Of a DNA stretch of 64,000 bases, positions 1-12,753 are shown piece by piece. This stretch comes from Setaria digitata (Eukaryota; Nematoda; Chromadorea; Rhabditida; Setariidae). Each line of letters begins with the position of its first letter. The stretch's first letter is position 1. The position numbers were made by a program, and so were the translations under genes. Location of the stretch: NCBI GenBank assembly GCA_003640385.1, contig RCAB01000120.1, positions 1 to 64,000 of the forward strand, in the 5' to 3' direction. The notes under the pieces are model-generated. The model saw only the letters and a program-made list of their open reading frames with translations. It was not told the origin of the DNA and ran no database searches.

Positions 1-59
1 ATTATTATACTATATTATTATTATATTATATTATTATTATATTATATTATTATATTAAT
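1..59. repeat. ATT/ATTA low-complexity repeat at window edge
   Basis: The first 59 bases are almost pure A/T built from irregular ATT and TATTA units. It lies just downstream of the last visible cadherin exon (minus strand), so it falls in an intron of that gene. Confidence 0.9.
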
Positions 60-100
60 TGCAAGAGCAAAGTTCATTTAAGAAAAGTGAAGAAGCTTGC

Positions 101-3100
101 AGTTCGATCCTGATCGTATGCTACGAACTGGGCAATAGCAGTGCCTGGCTTAGAATCTGCATTCACTTTAAATTGATAACTATCATATTCGAACTTTGGT
201 ATCCAGTCATTAAGATCTGTAACATTTACGGTAATCGAAGCCGTGTGTGGAACACCTGGCTCAGTGCGCAAAACAGTCGCCTGAAATATGTTTCTTCAAA
301 ATCCATCAATTATTTGTGAAAATCACATAATCCTGGAAATAGTATTAGTTCTGTCTTGAACATATTTGTAAGATCACATAGCATATATATATATATATAT
401 ATATATATAGGTTTTGATTAAAAAAAAAAAAATGAACCTCGGCAGTCCCAACGCGAATTTCATAGGAGGCTTCTTGTTCGGCATCCAGTGATTGCAACAA
501 AAAGAGAGATCCAGTGAAACTGTTTACACTGTAATGAGCTTGTCAATCAAATTTTTTTTTCCCTTTTCAGTAGAATGCTTTTTTCTTTTAAAAACTCTTA
601 TAATCGCGATCGATTTGTTTTAGAAAGTCTTCATTGCTTATTAAACGAGAATTTTCTTTTAGACATGTGGAAATGCTGCTGATCTATTCAGTATAAGGAA
701 CAGCTATTAATGCGTGAAGTTGACCCCTATGTTCTGTGCTAAAATTTGCACACTTACAGAAAGAACATTTTTTAGTGGAGTTGTACGGTCACAGAATCTC
801 ATGCATCCGTTTTCTTTAATGTTTAGGACAAATTTCTACAGATAATCGGAAATAGGAGGGTATTTGCGAATAGAATATCGTGACTTATCGCTTACTTAGG
901 AAGAATTATTGAAAATGTAGCGCTTACCTGAAAAGTGATCTGTCTCCTGTAAGCAGAACATATGTAATGCTTCCAGGTTCATTGTCTTTGTAATATGAAT
1001 GAAGCTTGACGAGTTCAATATTTGCCTGATTTTCTTTCACAGTAATAGTTATTTGAAATGGATCGAACACTGGTGCAAGTCGCAGCAACAGTTTTTCTGT
1101 TTCGCTAGTTCTTGTTGCATCAACTTTTACCGACGTGTTTTTCATTGAATCTGATGTACTTCCCATAACTTCTGTTTCCTGGTTTTTATGGCCCGATCCG
1201 TTCAAGTTTTGTTCTGGAAACAATTTATGACTATTGACAACTTCTGCAAACTATATTCTGCATGCCTTTTATTAGTTTAGAACTACTATTTAATAAAAGC
1301 ACCTGGTATTAGCGGATTATATGTGGGTTGTATACTCTGCAGAGGATCTGTGCCACCTGATCTCACACTTTTCATATTATTTGATTCTGCTCTCAGCTGA
1401 ATCTGAAAAATTCCGATCCACATCTTTAATTCTCGAAAAGTTTAAACAATTTCTATTCAGGGATTCATTTTTTTTTTTTTTTTTTGCATGACTCTTTTTG
1501 TCGCTGCTGTATTGGAAAGATTACTAAACTCACGAAATTTCTTAAATAGTAAGCCGCAGTGTCATAGAAGATTGTCTAAACTGAAATTTCCCACGTGAGG
1601 ATTAAAATACGTAATCACGGAAATATAGTTAGCACTTATCAGAATCTTTCGCGCGATTCATCGAAAAATCGCAACTTTTGACTTGCTGGTTAGTCATACT
1701 TTTACAAATGACATAATGAATTATGAAGCCAACAAAACAATGCTTTTTCTATAACCTTTTCTATGTTAACAATAATATTGGCTCGCGTTTCGAGTGGGGG
1801 ATCACCACGATCCGTTGCAATAACAGTCATTCGATGTTCACCAAAGTGTCCCCTCAGCAGATTACCACTTACCACTACAGCACCTTTGTCATTTATTGAA
1901 AACAATCTAAAATATAATATGAACTTTGATTAGTTGGTCAGGAATTCCTTACATCTCGGAAACGCAAAAAGAAATAGACTTATTGTCTCAAGAATTAACG
2001 TAGTAGTAGGAATATTACTGCTCGAGATTGAGTTCTTATAAATTTTTGTACATACTCGAAGGTTTGAGAAGTGCCACCACGCTTATAACTGGAGATAATA
2101 TTATGAAAAATATTACTTATCCATAGGAGGTGCAATTCTTAGTTGTATACGTCCGTTATCACCATCATCCGGATCTTCAACGTTCACCTGTCCCACATAA
2201 ATATTTGGTGCAAGTTGAAGTACTTCACTAACTTTAACACGTAACCTCACTGGTTGAGGATCAGTGAATGTGGGAGCGTTATCATTGACATCCTTAACAA
2301 GACCTTTTGCAGTGTTTGAAATATTTTCGTTTAAATTAAAATTTTAAATGGAAAATTGAAAAGTAAAATGTTACAACTCCACTCTCCCTAATCCTAAGTC
2401 TATCAAATAGATTTCCCATATCTTTTGTATACATGTCAACTTTCAAAAAAAACATACCACAACAGCAATCTGGACAATGGTCCAGTATAAATGTTGATTT
2501 GGATTCAAAGAACGTGTTTCTATCTGCAGACTATAAAGTGGAGTCTCTTCTCTATCAAACGAGCTCACCGTAATTAGAGTGCCACTGCAATAATGTGAGT
2601 TTTAGTCCTCTTTGGATAGAAAGAATTGTCGGTCTTGCTCCCACTCTTCCGGCATCCCTATTTTTTTTACTTTTGTAGAAAAGATATCAAAATAATTGTT
2701 TTGGTTTCGACTACATCCTGTTCAGTTTCTAATTCATATTTTTATATGATTATGGAAGATTACATTTCGCTATTGATAGCAAATTTTTCCTCCTCGTTCC
2801 CACCGGTTATCATATGATACAGTTGTCCCTTCGTTGAGTCACCCTGCGAAACAAATATATTATTTCAAATGCTTCAGAAGCAAAATTTTGCAGCGAAGAA
2901 AACCTTTTAGGATGATTTTTCGTCAGAACTTACTTCAAGTGTGATAACAATGGAATGCGGTGGAGTTGCTTCACTTATTTCAGTAACATAAGTCTGAATC
3001 ATTTCATGAGAATCCATAGTTTCTAGAAAAAAAAATTTAATTTGCACACTGCTATCTCTCAGGTCATCAGAGCTAGTTTTTGGTATAATTTAGATCTGAA

Positions 3101-6013
3101 CAAACGATAAGCTAAGCTAAGTACATCAGTTCATTTCTCATAAATTATCTTTCAATCTAGACCAATCACTGGTGCTTGTATGGATCTTTGTTAAAATTGT
3201 TCGAGTTGCAGCATTTTTTACCATTCACGATTCCAAAGTAGTCCATATCCGAGCTTATAATTAGATATTAAAGTTGATTGCTAGAGAAGTTGCTGAGGGC
3301 ACTTTTTTAATAGTTAAGAGTTACTCTGCTCAGAATATAACTTGTCTATAAGTCTTCGCTCATGATAAGGTGGGTTTTGAAAGTTTTGTACCATGAGAGT
3401 TGCTTCAGACACATATTGAAGTAAAATTCTTGACAATAATGTTTGACAGTTACCAGATTCAGCGGAAATAATCCAAGATTTGGCATCTAGAAAATTGGGT
3501 ATACCAGCAGCTACTTGATTCTTCCCGAGCGATACCTTCTTCTGGTGAAGTGGTGTTGTTTCTTCAAGGTCATAAGGCAGAGCATAAACAATTATTACTG
3601 CTTGACTTGAAAGGCCACCACCATCAACAGCTTCTAGTATAACCTGAAAATTGTAAAATTATCTCTTGAATTAACAGACGCAATTCTGAAACAAGATTGA
3701 CATTGATATATTTAATGGTTGAATTTTTATGTCACGGAGGTATTTTTAATTGTATTTCCAAAATCAAAATGAAAGCTTCAGCTTAAGTTTTTAAAGACAT
3801 CTTCGGATGGGATGTAATCTTTTGTAAAAGTAATGATTTCAGCTTTATTGCTAGCGAGAAAATTGTGAAAGACTTGCTTGAAAATTAAGTGGTAATTTTT
3901 TCTGCACAAACTAACTTCGTATCGTTCACCAGCTTTCAAATTCCCAATGGCATTCAACAGATTTGTATTACTGTCGTATTGGAAATTACTGTATGCTCCC
4001 CCACTTACTGATACTAAATGATATTTTATTTGTGCATTTTTACCAACATCGTTGTCTATTGCACGAACCTAAATTAAATACAGATATTTCAATTTGTTTA
4101 TGTTTTAGAAGTCGGAATGTTTAAGAAGATATCGAAATTAACCTTTATTATAGGACGATCAGTACCAATGGCGCTAACGTTACCCAGATAAACAGGGAAA
4201 TCGAAGCGCGGCGGATTGTCATTAACATCCATGACATGTATTATTATTAATATTGGTTCGCTACTGCGAATTGGCGTCGTATTTACTTCTCGAGCTTCTA
4301 TCTTTAAGTGTTTTGTTATCTGAGTTGCTGGCTTAAACTTTGTTTAAATAATTTTGAAATCTTTTGCAAACTCCTTCCTTTGAATTACATGAATTACTTA
4401 CATGAAATTGATACGTTGATGGATTTGGTGGGTCGGCATTAATATAAGGCACATTTAAGTAAATATAGCCTCTTTGGTCAACAGCAAATATCGATGAGCC
4501 TAACCCTGTCAATATATATTCATAAACGGCTGGAGGCATACCAGGCTTCTATAAGGAAAAAAATTATAGAGAATATTTTACTTTTAAAATGATAAATTGA
4601 CCCAATTTTGCATAAAAATTTAATAAAATTTCTTGTGCATAATTTGAATATTTAGACATTAAAGCTAAAATATCAAAAGTCTACATCAGCCGTAGAATAA
4701 TACCAAGTCATCATCATAAATAGTGATTTCAAGGGGATTTGAAAGTGCAGAAGGGGAAATGCGAACTATAGTGCCCATTTCAGCGGATTCCGCTATGTAA
4801 CCTTCTTGTGATGAAGTCTGAAATTTGTTTTTTAAATGCATTTAAGAGATTCTATTTAATTAGTTTTTAATTCCAATGTATGGAAGAGATAAAGTAACAG
4901 AAGCTTCTCAGTCTTTCAAAATCTTTTTCTTCCTGGGACAAAAAAATCTTGTGAAATCTTGCAGAAAAAAAGAAAGAACTAACCCTCAATACCGGCGAAT
5001 ACAGAGATATCATTTTAACATTATCATGAGTCGTTTGTAATGCACATGATATTATCATTATTTCAGAAATTGTCGCAACAAATAATGAACTAATTTTTAA
5101 CAAGTGGAAAACATTGAAGCAATACATCACTTTTTTCGATACTGACTCAAGTTAAATAATTTTTAGATTTTCAGAGATACAGAATCAGGTAATAATCGTG
5201 TAATACCAGAAAGTTTAGAAATGCACAAAAATCAGTACTACTCTTCTGAAAAAACTTAAGGTAAAAATAATTACTGCTGGAAATATGCATTTGAAAACGA
5301 AAGTTGAATTTCCAATGTTAATGGTAAGCAGCCAGCAACACAATCTGAAAAGCTTTTTCATTTTTCTAATTTGAAAACATTGTAGTTTTACGAAAACCAA
5401 CAATAGAAATTATATTGAGTTCAAGAATAATGAAATATAGCTAAAATAAAATAGAAACTAGGCTGAGTGAAGAAAAAAACATTTTATTGCTAATAAGTCG
5501 CATAAATGAAGATATATACCAGAGTGGCAAACATTAGGCCATTTTTCTCTTTCTGTATTTAATTGATTAGAAAAAAAAAAACAGTTTTTGTAAGGTATTC
5601 CTTCACTTTTTCTATTTGAAATAAGCGCAAAACGTTTAAAGGGAATCTATCTAAATTGATCTAGAAGGTAGGAAGGAAGCTTCATTATACGCTTAGAATA
5701 TTTGATAAGCAAAATTAAAAAGACTATTATTTAAGTCTGTAAATAAGCTTCGTTTTTTTTTTTTCTTTTTTTTTTTTTGAATTAGTAGTCAAATATTTGA
5801 AGTGCAAAAATTGTGACTGCATATGAAATTTCCGGAAACAGTGATTTCCCTTAGCAACAACTAGTACTTGTGGCAGGAGATTTTCCTTTATCTAAATAGG
5901 AGAATAATAGCACTTACGCAAGTAGTGAGGACTATCACCCACTTTAGAGAACATAAATGAACTCGACGAATAGCGGAAGCAGGACGTAACCAGCAAAACT
6001 TACCTGCAAACAT
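101..6013 (-). CDS. Cadherin (multi-EC-domain adhesion protein), N-terminal part, 3' end beyond window
   Basis: Calcium-dependent cell-surface adhesion protein. Exons joined on the minus strand: 4984-5127, 4704-4817, 4402-4548, 4143-4319, 3916-4068, 3454-3643, 2934-3022, 2764-2843, 2458-2584, 2117-2292, 1756-1906, 1303-1402, 928-1213, 438-528, 101-280. This gives about 735 residues with no stop, and all phases match. Cadherin repeats are shown by the inter-domain motifs DVNDNPP (end of EC1), DVNDNAP (end of EC3) and DLNDWIP (end of EC5), and by calcium-binding motifs such as RAIDND, VEDPDDGDNG and ATDRGDP. The linkers after EC2 and EC4 are degenerate. Two phase-0 first exons are possible: 4984-5127 (ATG at 5127, hydrophobic leader) or 5918-6013 (ATG at 6013, leader ending LKWVIVLTTC). 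Neither the transmembrane nor the cytoplasmic part is visible. The last exon appears to use a GC donor at 100-99. I cannot say which nematode cadherin this is. Confidence 0.93.
383..409. repeat. (AT)n microsatellite
   Basis: Uninterrupted AT dinucleotides of about 27 bp, in the intron between the two leftmost cadherin exons. Confidence 0.95.
2632..2733. repeat. Dispersed repeat, copy A (in cadherin intron)
   Basis: About 90-100 bp align by eye with 9238-9337. Shared blocks include TTGCTC, then AAAGATATCAA, AATTGTTTTG, TTTCGACT and a CATCC/CATTC-TGTTC tail. Identity is roughly three quarters. It looks like an old interspersed element fragment. Confidence 0.5.
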
Positions 6014-9000
6014 ATTTACATTAGTAAATTTTTGGACAAATATATCTATGAGCGCGCATAAAGCCTATTAAAACCTACTTTCCCTACTGTTAAAAATTTC
6101 CAGTCAGTGAATCGGTCAAGTATTGGCTCCTCAAAAACTTAGTGAGTTTGACATTTTTCCTTAGAGGCTATTCTATTCTTTGAAAAAAAGAAATTAAAAA
6201 TGTTGCTTGAAATAGGTTTACTGACTCAAATAAATTATCCTATCAGAAGCATAACTCATCTGTTACTAAGTTTTTATTGCCAGAAGCTAGAACTTAAATG
6301 TTACTTAGAAAACCGTTTAGACAATGTATTTTACTTTGCATCAGGCAAACGAAATTTTGACAATGCTAATTTCAATGGGTATGTGTAGAATTAATCTTGT
6401 TTGTAAAAATTAAGAGTGAAAGCTGAGCTAATTAAGAGGTGAACAAATGTGGTACTTAAATATAAAGCAAACTGTTCGGGAATCAGAATCATGATAAATA
6501 CCAAAGAAGCGAAAGTGAACTAAAGTGCAACGGTGATTTCAGTTTTATTGCCAAAAGCTAGAGTTTCATTTTGCTGTATAAAACTTGTTGATTGCAACGG
6601 ATTGCAAAATCTTAAAGAAATGAAAATATCGAAATACAGTGAAAAGAAGTGGGTTGCTATTTACAGAAAGGAACTTGCTATGGTACTGAAAAGCGAAAAA
6701 TTCTAGGCCAGTGAAGCAGCTTAAATTCTTTACCGTCAGGTCCTCCGCATAATTTTTTCATCTATTAATTTTTTTCTCAACTGAGACTATTATTGCACAT
6801 GAATTTTACGATTTGGTTTAATTTATTTGATTCCCGTGATCTGCATTTTGAAATTCAAGTAGTTTTCTAGGCAGAATAGGTAAGTCAACTTCATAATTCA
6901 AACTTTAAATTTTAGTTTGTTATTAAAATCCTAAATTTTAGATATTGCTAATTTTAGGTATTACAAGGCTGTATGATTTTAAACATGAAAGTATAAAGTA
7001 AAGTACTAGGTGAAAAAGTAAAAAGCAAAGGTCAGAAGTAAATGATATTATTAGAATCCTGGGGAATTTCCACCTGTGTGTCTACAGACAAATTAAAAAA
7101 TTATGAATTAATCTTGTTTAGAGGAAGTATTTGAAACAGTTTTATTTTTAGGATGGGATGGAACTTATAGAATTTTTGTGGATTTAAACTGAGTTGTGCA
7201 GGAAGGCAATGAGAAAATGAAAAGGTCGTATTATTTCATACTGATCTGTCAATGGCTTTTCGTATTTTAATTCAAAAAAGCACCTGAAAATCTTAAACTT
7301 TTATGAGTGATAAAGAGAAAAAGGGAAGAGAAATATTTCGCAGAAATGACTCTACATTAAACGAAATCTGCTAAGGGGGAAGAAGTCAAAATGTTGGTCC
7401 TGTGAGATGGGTGCGGAACTTGGGGGACGGTCGGAGAGTACACAAATGTCAAGAACACGAGCAGGTAAGGTATTATTCAGGCACATTTAAACGGTTCGGT
7501 CCCACTGCTACAAAAGTCCCCGTGCCTTTTGTACCACTGGACACTACGACAAAAACAAATAAAGCGTAGCCCCAGCTCAGCAACATTACTGACTAACTCC
7601 TATAGTTTACAATCGTCAGTCAACTCACACATATTGATCATCTCATTTCTACTCCTACACCTTAATTGATAAAGTTACTTCAAAGTATTTTTGGACTTCT
7701 TTAGAACTTTTCTACTTCCCTTGCATGTGGCAATGCCAATTCGAATTTAATTTTGAAGTCTTATTAATTGAGGGATAAAACTGGATCATTCTTTTTTTTT
7801 CGATAGTTGGCCTTCTGACCACATAAAAATATCAATAAAAGCATGGTGGGCAAAGATATCCCATCAAATGTTATTTAATTTCGCTTTTAACTTCATAAAT
7901 TTCTTTTTATAAGTCATTTTCTGAAGTCATTCACTCAGCATTTTATAAATAATTATCAAAGATGATGTATTCGGAAAATCTAAGTATCAATCTAGATCAA
8001 AAAGTAGATTGCGATAGCCAAAGTGCGAGGAAGAAACTGAGCTCTCTGGATTTCTTGGTCTTAGATTATTATTTTAGGTCATTAATTGACATCAAGTTAT
8101 TGCTTTTCAAGATTAAGCTATATTTATTCCAGGATGATAAGCTTATCCCAGCCTAAATCTTTAAACCGATGTCTAATTCCGAAATAAATCAAAATGGACT
8201 TCAACTAGTTAGTCGGCGCAGTGCATGAACATCGTGTCCAAATGTGTTAATGACAGTGCTGATGAATAAATATCAATACTTTTTTTGTTCTTAAATGTAA
8301 AATGAACTACTGATTAATGGCTGTATAAGATATAAGATACTCAAATTGACAAGTAATAAAATTAGACAAGACTTTCAAAGCAGGACGACTGCATGTTTAT
8401 ACGATCGCAAAATTTCCTGCAACACCTGGACCATTCCGCTTCCGGTTTATTTCCTATCTAGGATGGATTCTTGTGTGACCCATACGTGATGCAGAACAAA
8501 AGAGAGGAAGAAAGAGACTAAGAGCTTAAGAAAAAAAGACTGATGATTAAAAAAAGAGGCATATATTTTTTTTACATATATTTTCAGACTCGATTGGACT
8601 CATAAACTCATTAGATTCGACTGAGCAATAAATTAACTGAACCATAACTTGGAAAATCATTTATCTGGAAACATTTGCTGATAAAAAGTAGTGTAAAACA
8701 ATGAGTAATCATCGAGTGAACAACCAGCTAAACTTTCTGGTCTAAATTAATTATATACAATATAACTGTATTTCAGGAAGTTTCCAAAGTCTCAATGGTG
8801 AATTCAGAGATGGTACTGTGCAATGTCAACTGATCGTCTGTCAGATTTAGAAAGAATAATGCTGAGGAAAAACACAGCACAAGTTGTTGATGTCTTTTGC
8901 AACATCTTGATTCTCCTTAACATAGTATCATCTACTTTTCAATCCATTTAATGAAATCCGTTCCGTCAAGATCGCAAGTGATTTTTATAATAATTGCTGA

Positions 9001-9237
9001 AGTGATACTATATTCTCTGATGCGTTCGTTAGCCATAAGCTAAAGCAGCTGTGAAGGACTTTGGTATTAAAATACTGTCGCCTCTTGACATTTTTTTTTT
9101 TTTTTTTGAATATACTGCTTCTGCTTTACTGTTTCGTCATTTATTGGACGCCACTGAATTAAACTGATTTTCTAATCTAAATTTCCTGTGAAACCTGTTT
9201 ATGCAAGTAGTTCCTTTCTCCCGCTTATTTATTCGCT

Positions 9238-9337
9238 TGCTTTTGCTCTCATTCTTTTAGTACAGCTCTTTTCCTACTTTTGCCAAAAAGATATCAATAA
9301 AATTGTTTTGCTTTCGACTGCATTCTATTCGGTCTGC
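9238..9337. repeat. Dispersed repeat, copy B
   Basis: Partner of 2632-2733 in the same orientation. The best-preserved core is AAAGATATCAATAAAATTGT followed by TTGCTTTCGACTGCATTCTA. No terminal inverted repeats or coding frame were seen around either copy. Confidence 0.5.
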
Positions 9338-11561
9338 ACTTGAGATCGACAGGTTAAACCACAGGTTCGAATACTGAATAAAAATTTAATTCTCGTCAAA
9401 AAAAAGAATAAGCATGGAGAAATTTGTACTAAGTGCTCGTTGATTGATTGTGTTACCTTTTATTTGTTCAAGTCAATATATGATCCTTTTAAAGTAGAAG
9501 GAATTTTCTATTCAAAATTTTCATAAGTTTTCACAAGTACATTTATTTAAATATTTTTTGCAGAAGTGAACAACTTAACTGCAATTTAAAAAAAAAAATA
9601 AACAAACAAACTTTTAGTGATATGGGCCACCTAATTTGATTCAGTTATTTAAACACCTTTATTAACTTTATTTTGTTAATTCTGCAGATTTTTTTCTGAT
9701 TTCCCCACCGGAATACTTTACCTAGACTATGACTTTACGACTATTTCATAACCTTTTCGAAAGTGATTGTTGCTAGGCCTTTATTACTTTATGTTCTTCA
9801 CAGTGTTACCAGTTGTCAGATATGTCACTCGTTCGATGAAAATAGCAAGCAAAGGCTACTTCAATTTTAAATTGAACTTTTATGTACGTTCATGAACTGC
9901 TCAGAGCTAGTTGCACCACCTGTCTATTAATTGCTTTTTGTTATTAGCAACGCTTTTCGTGTTACTTAGCTGTCATCCCTTAACGAGCACAGGGGCATTT
10001 CCTCCCCACGATTTATGAAAGCTCTGTCTTGCCTTGTTTCATTTGCCAATTTTATCTGGCCATCACTATGATCGGTAAGGGTTTGATCTCGTTTAACTCT
10101 GCAAAAGAGTATCAAAACAAAAAGTAGTTATTAAACATAAATGTTTTAATCCACAAAATTCAAAAATGAATATTATTAATCATAAACAATAGTAGAAAAA
10201 GGAGTCTGTGACCAAAATTCTCTTAAGCATTCTTTTTTTCAGAAACATTTCTAGCGCTAAATTTTAAGTTTGCTTTACAAATTTATCAGCCTTTATATAA
10301 TAACTTCACAAGAGTATTTCTTTAATTAATGATCGTTTTAGTATGAAGCAAATGCCGATCAGTTTCTGAATCCACTTATCACTGGTAAAAAAAAAATTCT
10401 ATCTATAAGATGATATCCGTCATAATATACATTTTCACCTACCAAATTTTTTAAGTGTCTAAATTCTGCAATTATTCGAACTCCATTTTTGTTAGCATGT
10501 ACTCCATAATAATATATTCCGCTCGGCTTCCAAACTTTTGGAGAGATTAATCAAAACAACAAAGTAAGAGAATGTTGAAATTTGCTTAAAACTTTATAAA
10601 ACTGTGAAATTTATTTCGTGATTTTATAAAAAACAGAATACAATAAATTCGCATAGATGTCAGGCAATGCAGTGAAATTCAGTAACTGATAGTTTTTTAA
10701 CAAACAGTCTGACAAAAATAAATAAATCATTAGAAAATATAACATGCGGACGAATTTATCCATTTCTGAAGAATAATTCAGAAGTGAAATTTTAGAAAGC
10801 ATTTGTTTTCACCTGAAATAGTCAAGTAAATTTTAAAAAACTTTCAGGCTGATTGTCAAACATGTTTTTTTTTTTTTTTACTGTTGCAACTGTCCGTTAA
10901 AGCCTGATATCTGTATAAAAATAGAAAACTTAAATGATGAATTTTTTCTATAGCGGTATTTTTATGGATGAATTCGAAGTTCTGAGAACAACAAAATAAG
11001 TACAAGTGACACTTTTGGAAAATACTGAGGATTTCTGGAATTTGAGAAAATAGCCAGTCTAAAGAATGAACACATGATTACTTTCTCCACCAAAACCAGC
11101 ATTTTGAAGGGATTGAAGTAAATGAAAGTTTACTTAATAGACAAACAAGCCAATATAGTTGACTTTATAACTTCTTATAATCCGTGAAGTATTAACCATA
11201 ATATAAAGTGTAGGAACTTGCATTTGTTCTGAAATACATTTCCTTTCAAGTAGTCGTCTTGTCTTTTAAGTTAAAGAGAAAAAACTGACTAATGAAATCA
11301 AACATTTCAGTATATCTAACTGCTTGTGCATAAGAATAATGTCAAAGACAAACTTTGAAATTTTGTGATTGTTTTATATAAATGAATGTGAAATTACGAT
11401 AATACATAGCAGAAATATTTAAGGTTTTGCATTAATTGAGGCTTTAATTTTTTTTTCAAGACGTAAACATTTGACAATTTCTAACTTAATGTGCTAAAAA
11501 AAAAAATTCCACTTGTTATTATTGTGCGAAAATAATTTGCAACTTAACTTTTCTTGAACTT

Positions 11562-11900
11562 TTGCTGAAAGATAACTGGTCTATTGGATTACTCAAAAGT
11601 TTAAAAAAAAGGACCATTTTTACCTGCGTGGAAAAAGCAAGTAGGAATTTCGGAAAAGAAACCGCGGCTGGTATAACTGGCAATTGCATACAACCTGATT
11701 CGGAAATCCACTTCTTTAATATAATAGCAGGAATATCGGATATAACTGCAAAAAAAAAAAGAAAAAAGGTAGTTGGAGTTAGTGAATTATCTCAGAATTC
11801 ACTAAAAAACCAACATGAAATATTACGAAAAGAAAATAATTATATCAAAAACAGAGAAAATGTGATGTCACCGATACTTTTTAAATTTATTATGGCTTAA
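11562..11900 (+). other. Unassigned 112-codon open frame
   Basis: The frame is open for 112 codons in AT-rich DNA, where stops are frequent by chance. It starts at a CTG, not an ATG. The product would be basic with a KKKRKK cluster, and no domain is recognised. There is no matching neighbour exon. It could be a lone exon, a decayed gene or chance. Confidence 0.18.
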
Positions 11901-12694
11901 CGGTCAGCATATCTATTGAGTAAAAAGTAAATTTTGCCACTAAACCACAATCAAATTGATACTTTTGTTTTAAAAAATATATTTATATTTTAATCTTCTA
12001 TACTTCACATTCCTTTCAACTTTGATAACCTCTCTGTTTCCAAGTCAATACTTTGGATAAAACTATAATCTTTTACCTGAAATGTAGCATCTTACAATTC
12101 GCGCTTTGCTCTCTTATTTTACTGTGCACTTTTCGATGTTAGCAAAATTGAGAAGTCGATTTTTTCTAGATGAAGCTGTTTTCGAAAGCAAAGAATGAAT
12201 CAATTATAAATAGTGGATACGAATCTCATTGTTCGTTTTTAACAGTTAAAGTAGACCTATGTAAAACTGAATTTGTAGTTTATGATTTTTTTATAAAGCT
12301 TATGATTTAGCAGAATATCAGTTGTAAGTTTTACTTCAGTTACTTCCTATTAATTACAGTCCTTTACTTTTTTCTTTTTGATCTTATAAAGAAAGCTGAT
12401 CGTTTAACAATACCTTTGTTTCTGAACTGTCGTACAAGATGAGAAAGATAACTTTTTTAGAAAAAAATTACTTGGGCTATGATTTCCGCAAAAACTTACA
12501 CGTTTGATCACGAATGGCTGACATTATGATTGTATATCGTTGTTTTACAAAATAATAATTCAAAAGAATTGGTATTCTTTCTCATTGGTCATCCATCTGT
12601 CAAGTTTTATCTTAAATAGCTATGAATTCTGTCTTAAAGTAAATCAAAGAAGAAATAAAACTAAACAAAAAATGAACTGTCTTTTTCTGACAAG

Positions 12695-12753
12695 GAAAAA
12701 TAATCTATCTCTTTGAAGTTTGCTTGAAAAATAATCTATCTCTTTGCAGTTTG
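12695..12753. repeat. 31-bp tandem duplication
   Basis: The unit GAAAAATAATCTATCTCTTT plus GAAGTTTGCTT is followed at once by a second copy that differs at one base (GCAGTTTG). There are nearly two full copies at a 31-bp period. Confidence 0.9.

Noticed and set aside
9360..9375. B-box-like GGTTCGAATAC suggesting a tRNA gene
   Set aside because: There is no matching A box, acceptor stem or anticodon arm upstream at tRNA spacing.
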